A stretch of DNA of 6,368 bases from Candidatus Solibacter sp. (GTDB lineage: Bacteria; Acidobacteriota; Terriglobia; Bryobacterales; Bryobacteraceae): assembly GCA_017883345.1 (NCBI GenBank), contig JADGNT010000310.1, forward strand, positions 1-6,368, given 5' to 3'. Positions 1 to 5,393 of the stretch are shown here, in pieces. How positions within the stretch are numbered: the first letter of the stretch is position 1; each line of letters opens with the position of its first letter. The notes beneath the pieces are model-generated. The model was not told the DNA's origin. It did no database searches and worked only from the letters and a program-made list of their open reading frames with translations. Made by a program: the position numbers and the translations under genes.

Positions 1-354
1 CACGATCGCCCGCCGGCCCACGCGCAGCATCTCGCGCAGCACCTTGCGCGGATGGCGGGTCTCCTGCAGCGTCTGGCTGAGGATCACGTAATCGAAGGCA
101 TGGTCGGGATAATCCGCCAGCCCCTCGTCGATATCGCACTGGAACACGGATACGCCGCGCGCGATCGCCTTCTGCACTTTGGCGCCGGAGATTTCCACGC
201 CGCGCGCATCCACGCCCTTGTTGGACGCCAGCCACTCCAGCAACTCGCCTTCGCCGCAGCCCAGGTCGAGCACCTTGGTCTGGGGCTCGACAATCTCGCC
301 GATGATCGCGTAATCGCTGCGGCCCAGCAGTTCGCGGACGAATCCCGCCTTCAT
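1..354 (-). CDS. metW: MetW, methionine biosynthesis partner of MetX (partial, C-terminus beyond left edge)
   Basis: This is the first 118 codons of a SAM-methyltransferase-fold protein. It has no stop before the window edge, so roughly the C-terminal 40% is missing, since the family is usually about 200 residues. My translation starts [20 protein letters not shown]. It contains the Rossmann glycine motif [16 protein letters not shown] (about residues 28-43), then GVEIS, then the MetW-typical [20 protein letters not shown] followed by SQTLQ. MetW is known as a partner needed for MetX activity in several bacteria; it acts in the cytoplasm at the homoserine acylation step. The ATG at 354 overlaps the metX TGA (351-353) in an ATGA arrangement, which implies translational coupling and fixes the start. 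The LSQTLQ signature separates it from generic methyltransferases. Only the truncation limits confidence. Confidence 0.93.
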   Translation of the reverse strand, partial: MKAGFVRELLGRSDYAIIGEIVEPQTKVLDLGCGEGELLEWLASNKGVDARGVEISGAKVQKAIARGVSVFQCDIDEGLADYPDHAFDYVILSQTLQETRHPRKVLREMLRVGRRAIV

Positions 355-1457
355 TGCGTCTTCTCGAACGTGCTGGCCAGGAAGCCGCGTACCAGGTCGG
401 TCTGCTCCACCACGTCCACCAGGAAGGAATCGTGCCCATAGTTGGATTCGAGCTCCACGTAGGCCACGTCGCGATTGCGCGAGCGCAGGGCGCGCACCAG
501 TTCCTGGGATTGATAGCTGGGGTAGAGCCAGTCCGAACTGAAGCTGATCACCAGGAAGCGGGCCTGCGTCTTTTCGAGCGCGGCCGCCAGGGTTCCGTGG
601 CCGTTGGTCAGGTCGAAGTAGTCCATGGCCTTGGTGATGTAGAGGTACGAGTTGGCATCGAAGCGGTAGACGAACTGGCTGCCGCGATAGCGCAGGTAGC
701 TCTCCACTTCGAAATCCACGTCGAAGCCGAAACTGAAGTTCTCCTTACCGCGCAGGCGGCGGCCGAACTTCTCGCGCATCGAGTCGTCGCTCATGTAAGT
801 GATGTGGCCCACCATGCGCGCCACGCCCAGCCCGCGCGCCGGGGGCTGCTTGTCGTAATAGTTGCCGTCGGCCCAGTCGGGGTCGGCCATGATGGCCTGG
901 CGTCCCACTTCGTTGAACGCGATCTGCTGCGCGCTGTGGCGCGTGGTGGTGGCGATTGGGATAGCACTGACCACGGATTCCGGGTAGGCGGCCGCCCACT
1001 CCAGCGCCTGCATGCCGCCCATCGATCCGCCGGAAACGGCGAGCAGGCGTTGGATGCCGAAGGAATCGATCAGCATCTTCTGTAAGCGCACCATGTCGCC
1101 GATGGTGATCACCGGAAACGACATGGCATACGGGCAGCCGGTGGCGGGATTGAGGGAGGAAGGTCCGGTGGTGCCGCGGCATCCGCCGAGCACGTTGGAG
1201 CAAATCACGAAGTACTTGTTGGTGTCGAACGCCTTGCCGGGGCCGATCATGTTGTCCCACCAGCCGGGCTTGCCGGTTTCGGCGCTGATGCCGGCCGCGT
1301 GGGCATCGCCGGAGAACGCGTGCAGCACCACGATGGCGTTGGTTTTCGCCGCGTTCAATTCGCCATAAGTCTCGTATGCCACCTCGACTGGCCCGAGCGT
1401 CGTGCCGTTATCGAGAGCGATGCAGTCGAACCGTACAGTATTGGCCGCAACGATCAT
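351..1457 (-). CDS. metX: Homoserine O-acyltransferase MetX
   Basis: This 368-residue alpha/beta-hydrolase-fold enzyme transfers an acyl group from acyl-CoA to the hydroxyl of homoserine, the first committed step of methionine synthesis. The visible signatures are [15 protein letters not shown] near the N-terminus, LHAFSGDAH (45-53), [16 protein letters not shown] (64-79), the family hallmark [14 protein letters not shown] (88-101), and the nucleophile elbow GGSMGGMQ with catalytic Ser145. Asp309 in SFSSDWLYP and His342 in NYGHDSFL complete the triad. Length matches the family. The ATG at 1457 is chosen because the open frame upstream has no start codon fitting the conserved N-terminus. The frame stays open far upstream only as an antisense artefact of the neighbouring aldolase gene. 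metX lies upstream of metW and overlaps it by 4 nt. Whether the donor is acetyl-CoA or succinyl-CoA cannot be settled here: family members with a MetW partner include both types. No good Shine-Dalgarno is visible. Confidence 0.95.
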   Translation of the reverse strand: MIVAANTVRFDCIALDNGTTLGPVEVAYETYGELNAAKTNAIVVLHAFSGDAHAAGISAETGKPGWWDNMIGPGKAFDTNKYFVICSNVLGGCRGTTGPSSLNPATGCPYAMSFPVITIGDMVRLQKMLIDSFGIQRLLAVSGGSMGGMQALEWAAAYPESVVSAIPIATTTRHSAQQIAFNEVGRQAIMADPDWADGNYYDKQPPARGLGVARMVGHITYMSDDSMREKFGRRLRGKENFSFGFDVDFEVESYLRYRGSQFVYRFDANSYLYITKAMDYFDLTNGHGTLAAALEKTQARFLVISFSSDWLYPSYQSQELVRALRSRNRDVAYVELESNYGHDSFLVDVVEQTDLVRGFLASTFEKTQ

Positions 1458-1472
1458 GGCTGGAGTGTCTTC

Positions 1473-1481
1473 ATGATAACA
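1473..1481 (-). promoter_or_regulatory. Possible extended -10 promoter for metX
   Basis: On the minus strand these bases read TGTTATCAT, a TGn extension followed by a TATAAT-like hexamer (4 of 6 matches). Transcription would begin around 1466, leaving a leader of about 9 nt before the metX ATG at 1457. There is no convincing -35 box; the 8+8 bp inverted repeat at 1482-1505 occupies the spacer and -35 area instead. This is one of the few AT-rich spots in the divergent spacer. The call is inferred from sequence resemblance only. Confidence 0.3.
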
Positions 1482-1505
1482 AAGCCGGTCGCCGGGAACC
1501 GGCTT
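1482..1505. promoter_or_regulatory. 8-bp perfect inverted repeat upstream of metX (operator or leader hairpin)
   Basis: AAGCCGGT (1482-1489) and ACCGGCTT (1498-1505) are perfect inverted copies around an 8-nt centre. The centre overlaps a second, mutually exclusive small hairpin (GCCGG/CCGGC), so two alternative folds exist on the metX strand. It ends 24 nt before the metX ATG. If the candidate -10 box at 1473-1478 is used, the repeat sits at the -35/spacer and would be a DNA operator, with half-sites 16 bp apart (about 1.5 helical turns). If transcription starts further upstream it would be a leader hairpin. It does not match the SAM riboswitch cores I know, and no U-run follows, so it is not a standard terminator. 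The symmetry is seen directly; the function is inferred. Confidence 0.45.
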
Positions 1506-1555
1506 CCCCAGTTCGGTTAAGCACCCCGCGGAACGGTCCCCCGCCTCGCGCGTGC

Positions 1556-1561
1556 CATAAT
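1556..1561 (+). promoter_or_regulatory. Possible -10 box for the aldolase gene, implying a leaderless mRNA
   Basis: CATAAT matches TATAAT in 5 of 6 positions and ends 7 nt before the GTG start at 1569. A transcript starting at the usual distance would begin at or next to the start codon. No Shine-Dalgarno is visible upstream of that GTG, which fits leaderless translation. No clear -35 hexamer is seen. An alternative is that translation begins at the in-frame ATG at 1590. Confidence 0.25.
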
Positions 1562-1568
1562 AGCCCCA

Positions 1569-2579
1569 GTGAAGCTGTCCGCCGGCAAAATGAAGCGCAT
1601 GAGAGCGCTCGCCAACGAACGCGGTGTCATCGCCGCCTGCGCCATGGATCAGCGAGGCAATCTGCAGAAAGCCCTGTCCACCGCGCGCGGCGTCGATGTG
1701 CACGAAATTACGCCGGCCATGATGAGCGAATTCAAGGTCGCGGTGAGCCGCATTCTCACGCCGCATGCCAGCGCCATTCTGCTGGACCCGGAGTTCGGCC
1801 TGGAAGCCGGACGCGCGCGCGCCTCCAACGCCGGACTGCTGCTGGCCTACGAACTCTCCGGCTACGACAATACCCGTCCCGGCCGCCTGCCCGATCTGCT
1901 GCCACACGTTTCGGTCAAGCGGCTGGTGGATTGGGGCGCCGACGCGGTCAAGATCCTGATCTACTACTCTCCGTTCGACGACGCCTCCGTCAACGATGTG
2001 AAACACGCGTTCATGGAGCGCATCGGCGCCGAGTGCGAGACCTACGAGATCCCGTTCTTCCTCGAAATGGTGGGCTACGACCCGAAGGGCGGCGACGAAA
2101 AGGGCCTGGAGTATGCCCGCCAGAAGCCGGAGATCGTCAAGCAGAGCATGCAGGTGTTCTCGCGTCCGGAGTTCCGCGTGGACGTGCTGAAAGTGGAAGT
2201 GCCCATCAATGCGGAATTCGTGGAGGGCTGCGCGGTTTACAGGGGGCAGAAGGCCTATACGCGGGAGGAAGCGCGCCAGCACTTCCGCGAGGCCGCGGCG
2301 ATGGCCGCCAAACCGTTCATTTATCTCTCGGCCGGCGTGAGCAATCCCCAGTTCATCGAATCGCTGGCGATTGCCAGCGAGGCGGGCACGGACTACTCCG
2401 GCGTACTCTGCGGGCGCGCCACCTGGAAAGACGGCATTCCGGTGTACGCCAAGCAGGGGCTCAAAGCGCTCGAAGAGTGGTTGCAGCGCGACGGAGTGCG
2501 CAACATCAACGCGGTCAATGCGGCCATACAATCCGCCCGCCCGTGGTACGCGAAGCTGGGAATTTCGCCGACGGACTGA
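1569..2579 (+). CDS. lacD: LacD-family class I aldolase (tagatose-1,6-bisphosphate aldolase-like)
   Basis: This 336-residue cytoplasmic TIM-barrel aldolase is predicted to cleave tagatose 1,6-bisphosphate or a related ketose bisphosphate to dihydroxyacetone phosphate and glyceraldehyde 3-phosphate through a lysine Schiff base. Family landmarks appear in order: CAMDQRGNL with Asp27, [10 protein letters not shown] (71-80), [13 protein letters not shown] with Lys128, [18 protein letters not shown] with acid/base Glu166, DVLKVEVP with the Schiff-base Lys208, YLSAGVS, and GVLCGRATW near the C-terminus. The positions line up within three residues of D27, K125, E164 and K205 of streptococcal LacD. 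The GTG at 1569 gives the usual N-terminal length; an ATG at 1590 is possible. The gene stands alone, divergent from metX and convergent with the permease, and no lacABC genes are in view. The true substrate could therefore differ, for example a sulfofructose-phosphate-like or fructose bisphosphate ketose. The family assignment is secure, the substrate is not. Confidence 0.88.
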   Translation: MKLSAGKMKRMRALANERGVIAACAMDQRGNLQKALSTARGVDVHEITPAMMSEFKVAVSRILTPHASAILLDPEFGLEAGRARASNAGLLLAYELSGYDNTRPGRLPDLLPHVSVKRLVDWGADAVKILIYYSPFDDASVNDVKHAFMERIGAECETYEIPFFLEMVGYDPKGGDEKGLEYARQKPEIVKQSMQVFSRPEFRVDVLKVEVPINAEFVEGCAVYRGQKAYTREEARQHFREAAAMAAKPFIYLSAGVSNPQFIESLAIASEAGTDYSGVLCGRATWKDGIPVYAKQGLKALEEWLQRDGVRNINAVNAAIQSARPWYAKLGISPTD

Positions 2580-2583
2580 CCTT

Positions 2584-2692
2584 TGTAGAGTCGGCTTTCA
2601 GCCGGCCATGCCCGCTTTCGAGCGGGCATATCCAGGCCGGAAGAGACCTCGGCGCGAATGCCGAGGTGGCCGCCTGGAAAGGCGACTCTACA
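2584..2692. repeat. REPIN/BIME-like palindromic element: inverted GTAG-headed hairpins with two internal hairpins
   Basis: The ends are perfect inverted repeats: TGTAGAGT (2584-2591) and ACTCTACA (2685-2692). Just inside each lies a small hairpin, CGGCT-ttc-AGCCG (2592-2604) and CGCCT-ggaa-AGGCG (2671-2684). On its own strand each end therefore reads GTAG, AGT, then a short GC hairpin. Between them are ATGCCCGCT-ttcg-AGCGGGCAT (2608-2629, 9 bp) and ACCTCGGC-gcgaat-GCCGAGGT (2646-2667, 8 bp). Alternatively TCCAGGC (2631-2637) pairs with GCCTGGA (2672-2678). A conserved GTAG head followed by a hairpin is the established hallmark of REP sequences mobilised by RAYT (TnpA-REP) transposases, and inverted pairs form REPINs/BIMEs. 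The element fills the gap between the converging aldolase and permease genes and could also help end transcription from both sides, although no T-run is present. Multi-copy status cannot be tested in this window. Confidence 0.75.
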
Positions 2693-2695
2693 GCC

Positions 2696-3745
2696 CTACC
2701 CCTTTTGCAGGAACTGGGGCGCCAGGCCGATCATGGCCATGCCGCAGAGCAACAGCACCAGCATCAACGTTCCCAGCAGCTTCACGCGCACGTCGCTGTC
2801 CTTGAATTCGCGGAAGACCAGGATGCCCCACAGCGCTGCCAGCACCGGCGATCCCTGGGCCAGCATAAAGTGGAGCATCGGTCCGCCCTGAATCGCTTCC
2901 GGAACGCTGGTACACACCCACGCCAACACTATGCCGGCGTACCAGACGACTCCCGATACGAGGCCCGCCAGGTGCTGCTTCAGACGGCCATTGAGGTACC
3001 CGCCGAATTCCACCGGGTCCCCTTCCACCGGCAGATTCATGAAGAAGATATCGTAGACGAAGCTGGAAAAAAACACTCCGAACGCGAAAATAAAGCCGAT
3101 CGCGTAGGGCCCCAATCCCAGGTCGCCCTGGCGCGCTTTGTCCAGCAGCGGGGTGAATCCGCCGATCAGAAGGCCGGCCGCCAGGGCAAGAACAATCCCC
3201 TTCAGCGGACGCGGACGCCGCGTGCTCTTGGCCTGCCCGGCACGCGCCAGCGCTTCATGCCGCGCCACCCCCATCATCCGGTAGGACACCGCGTTGACCA
3301 GAATCGATGTCAGAATCAACAGGCAGCCCATCCCGAGCAGCAGCGAATTGCCGGCCGGCCGGCCGGCGATGCCCAGACCGGTCCCGAACAGCAGCGCCAT
3401 TCCCATTCCCATGGGAAACGCCAGCGCCAGGCCGCATGCCGATATCGCCGCCATCAGCAGCATGTTTCCCAGGTTGAAGATCAGGCCGGCGATAAAGACG
3501 TACATCCACTGCCGTTTCCCGGCGTGCTGCAAATCGTCGATGAAATTGAACCCGTCGTATCCGATGTTGCCCACCGTGAACGCGAAAATCACGGAAGCCA
3601 ACATCAACCCGATGGCGAAATCGAGGTAAAACAACTCGAAACGCCACTTTCCGGCGAACTTGAAAAAGCTCGCCCAGGATCCCAGGCATAGCAAGCTCAG
3701 GACCATCAAGAACAAGACCGCGGGATAACTTTGTGGCAGGATCAT
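2696..3745 (-). CDS. DMT-superfamily permease, GRP/ureide-permease-like (putative small-solute transporter)
   Basis: This 349-residue polytopic membrane protein has about ten hydrophobic segments, near residues 9-29, 39-60, 80-101, 103-125, 134-155, 182-202 and 213-237, with the rest in 260-345. The motifs LGSWASFFKFAGKWRFELFY (21-40) and GNMLLMAAISACGLALAFPM (93-112) resemble the DMT-superfamily branch holding bacterial glucose/ribose-type uptake proteins (GRP), RhaT and plant ureide permeases. Such proteins import sugars, ureides or other small polar solutes by ion coupling. A basic linker (about 157-180, RHEALARAGQAKSTRRPRP) divides the two five-helix halves typical of DMT carriers. The ATG at 3745 begins MILPQSYP, a plausible start with only a weak ribosome site. 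It is the last gene of the minus-strand block, 144 bp after the glycosyltransferase, and that gap holds a long hairpin. Substrate is unknown; neighbouring GH28 makes a sugar or uronate reasonable but unproven. Confidence 0.8.
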   Translation of the reverse strand: MILPQSYPAVLFLMVLSLLCLGSWASFFKFAGKWRFELFYLDFAIGLMLASVIFAFTVGNIGYDGFNFIDDLQHAGKRQWMYVFIAGLIFNLGNMLLMAAISACGLALAFPMGMGMALLFGTGLGIAGRPAGNSLLLGMGCLLILTSILVNAVSYRMMGVARHEALARAGQAKSTRRPRPLKGIVLALAAGLLIGGFTPLLDKARQGDLGLGPYAIGFIFAFGVFFSSFVYDIFFMNLPVEGDPVEFGGYLNGRLKQHLAGLVSGVVWYAGIVLAWVCTSVPEAIQGGPMLHFMLAQGSPVLAALWGILVFREFKDSDVRVKLLGTLMLVLLLCGMAMIGLAPQFLQKG

Positions 3746-3803
3746 GAATCAGGTCCGGAAGTGTGAGAGTACAACGTCCGGGGAGTGCGGGTCAACCGGT
3801 ACC

Positions 3804-3881
3804 CCTGGGGACTGACAAGACTGACATGATTTTCCGGCGCTCTTTGCCGGAAAATCGCTGGCAGTCCTGTCTGTCCCCGGG
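3804..3881. repeat. 78-nt long imperfect hairpin (REP/MITE-like element)
   Basis: The arms pair almost end to end: GGGGAC (3807-3812) with GTCCCC (3873-3878), GACA (3814-3817) with TGTC (3868-3871), GACTG (3819-3823) with CAGTC (3862-3866), and GATTTTCCGGC (3828-3838) with GCCGGAAAATC (3846-3856). The terminal loop is GCTCTTT. Only a T/T mismatch, an A/C mismatch and one 4x5 internal loop interrupt 26 pairs, and two or three more pairs close the base. It lies in the gap between the glycosyltransferase stop (3890) and the permease start (3745), on the strand both genes use. It could end or attenuate transcription, stabilise the upstream mRNA, or simply be a dispersed palindromic element. No T-run follows the stem, which argues against a classical terminator. 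It shares no sequence with the element at 2584-2692 and lacks a GTAG head. Confidence 0.7.
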
Positions 3882-3889
3882 TCCTCTCC

Positions 3890-5347
3890 CTACGGAGCGG
3901 GCTCCAAATAGGCGCGCCCGCCGGGGCCAGGCACCACCTGGAGCGCCTTCGGCTGCTGCTCGCAATCGGGCAACGGGGTGACGGAATAATAATTCAGCCC
4001 GTACTCCCAATCGCGCTTGACATTCCCAATACAGACCTCGCCTGCCCGCCCGCCGATCTCCCGCCACAAACCGCGGGCGGAGACATGGCGGTCCAATTCC
4101 GGCGTGGCGACGGTCTTCAAATAACCGATCCCCACCGCCGCCCCCGCGGCCACGGCGAGCACGGCCGCCACGCGCTTGCCGCGCGCTTCCAGCAGCCACG
4201 CCCCTAGCGCCACCGCGGCCGCCGCCAGCCACACTGCCTGGAACTCCGGACGCGGGGCGCGCGCGAGCCCGTTCAGCACCGCGGCCGGCAGCACCTGCGC
4301 CGTAATCGGAAAGGCCACCAGCAGCGCGCCACAGCCGGCCAGCCATACCCGCGCATCCACCGCCTCATCCAGCGCCAGCGCCATCAAGGCCGCCGCCGCC
4401 GGCAGCAGCGGCAGAATGTACCCCGGCAGCTTATTGATAGAGAGCGAAAAGAGCACCAGCACCACCAGCACCCAGACGGCGAGGAATACCCGCTGCCGGT
4501 CCCGATAAACCGATCGCCTGGCCATCAGCCCCAGCAATGGCGTCCAGGGCAGCAGCCCCACCACCAGAACCGGCAGGTAAAACCACCCCGGCCGTCCATG
4601 CATCAGCGCGCCAGAGGTGACCCGCGAAAAGTGGTGGACCACGAAGAACTCGTGGATAAACGTCCACCCGTTGCGCCAGTAGCACAGTGCGTACCACGGG
4701 AGCGCCACCAGAAAAAACGGCAGCACCACGCGCCAACGCAGCCAATCCCGCACCTGACGCCCCATCAGCAGCGGCGCCGCCAGCGCCAGCGGGACCAGCC
4801 CTTTGGCCAGCACCGCGAGCCCGAACATCGCCGCCGCCGCCGGCAGTTGCCGCGTGTCGCGCCGTGCCACCCACGGCAGGGCGAGCAGCATCGCCGCCGA
4901 GAAGGTGGCCGCCAACGGCAGGTCGGCGACCCCATTCTGGCTATACGCCACCCACATCCCGCTGCTGCCCAGAATCAAGCTGGCCAGCCACGCCGCGCGG
5001 CCGCCGAATTCGCGCCGCAGCGTCCACCAATAGAAAGCCAGGAACCCCACGGCCAGCAGCGCGCCCGGCAATCGGGGTGCGAGTTCCGTGTTCAGCCCCA
5101 GGCGAAACCCCAGGCCGCTCAGCCAATAAAGCAGCGCCGGTTTCTCGAACCAGGGCGCGCCCCACAACCGCGGCGTAATCCAATCCCCGCTGCGCGCCAT
5201 CTCGCGCGCCACCGACGCATACCGCGGCTCGTCCGGCCCGAGCAAGCCCGTCGCGCTCAGATCGTAGAAGTAGACCAGGTATGCCAGCGGGAGAACCACC
5301 CAAAGCAAACGCGGGATTTTCCGGGGCACCCTCTCAGTATGCGGCAC
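3890..5347 (-). CDS. ArnT/PMT-family (GT83-like) membrane glycosyltransferase
   Basis: This 485-residue integral membrane protein is of the GT-C fold and would transfer a sugar from a polyprenyl-phosphate donor to an acceptor on the outer face of the inner membrane. After a first helix (about 14-30) comes the diagnostic first periplasmic loop: GLLGPDEPRYASVAREM with acidic Asp39-Glu40, then GDWITPRLWGAPWFEKPALL with Glu68-Lys69-Pro70. Further on, SINKLPGYILPLLPA matches the ArnT pattern KLPxYILP. About a dozen hydrophobic segments are followed by a short soluble tail (about 410-485). It is shorter than E. coli ArnT (about 550), so the C-terminal domain is reduced. The start is GTG at 5347; a second in-frame GTG at 5329 would remove six residues. 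Neither has a clear ribosome site. It begins 46 nt after the GH28 stop, suggesting co-transcription. Lipid A modification is one possible role, but acidobacterial paralogues are diverse and both donor and acceptor are unknown. Confidence 0.88.
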   Translation of the reverse strand: MPHTERVPRKIPRLLWVVLPLAYLVYFYDLSATGLLGPDEPRYASVAREMARSGDWITPRLWGAPWFEKPALLYWLSGLGFRLGLNTELAPRLPGALLAVGFLAFYWWTLRREFGGRAAWLASLILGSSGMWVAYSQNGVADLPLAATFSAAMLLALPWVARRDTRQLPAAAAMFGLAVLAKGLVPLALAAPLLMGRQVRDWLRWRVVLPFFLVALPWYALCYWRNGWTFIHEFFVVHHFSRVTSGALMHGRPGWFYLPVLVVGLLPWTPLLGLMARRSVYRDRQRVFLAVWVLVVLVLFSLSINKLPGYILPLLPAAAALMALALDEAVDARVWLAGCGALLVAFPITAQVLPAAVLNGLARAPRPEFQAVWLAAAAVALGAWLLEARGKRVAAVLAVAAGAAVGIGYLKTVATPELDRHVSARGLWREIGGRAGEVCIGNVKRDWEYGLNYYSVTPLPDCEQQPKALQVVPGPGGRAYLEPAP

Positions 5348-5393
5348 CCCGGCGCGGCAACGCTACTTCTTGACCGCTCCCGCGATGATCCCT

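Noticed and set aside
1482..1505. Rho-independent terminator or SAM riboswitch upstream of metX
   Set aside because: No T-run follows the stem on either strand, and the conserved cores of the SAM riboswitch classes I can recall are absent. Kept only as an inverted repeat.
1458..2531. Minus-strand frame open far upstream of metX, antisense to the aldolase gene
   Set aside because: The metX family N-terminus fits the ATG at 1457. The upstream translation has no family resemblance, while the plus strand there encodes a clear LacD homologue. It is a GC-rich antisense shadow.
2584..2692. tRNA or other structured RNA gene suggested by the cloverleaf-like folding
   Set aside because: No T-loop GTTCRA signature, no CCA end or anticodon-arm geometry. 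Inverted GTAG-headed hairpins fit a REP-type element better.
2584..2692. CRISPR array suggested by several hairpins in a row
   Set aside because: The hairpins differ in sequence and there are no regular identical repeats with unique spacers.
1376..3691. Plus-strand 771-codon open frame spanning the aldolase and permease region
   Set aside because: Arg/Gln/His-rich shadow translation that runs out of frame through the aldolase gene and antisense to the permease; no recognisable domain.
5329..5347. Alternative GTG start at 5329 for the glycosyltransferase
   Set aside because: GAGAGG abuts the GTG with no spacing, so it is a poor ribosome site. The 5347 GTG is equally open and kept as the default, although the choice is uncertain.
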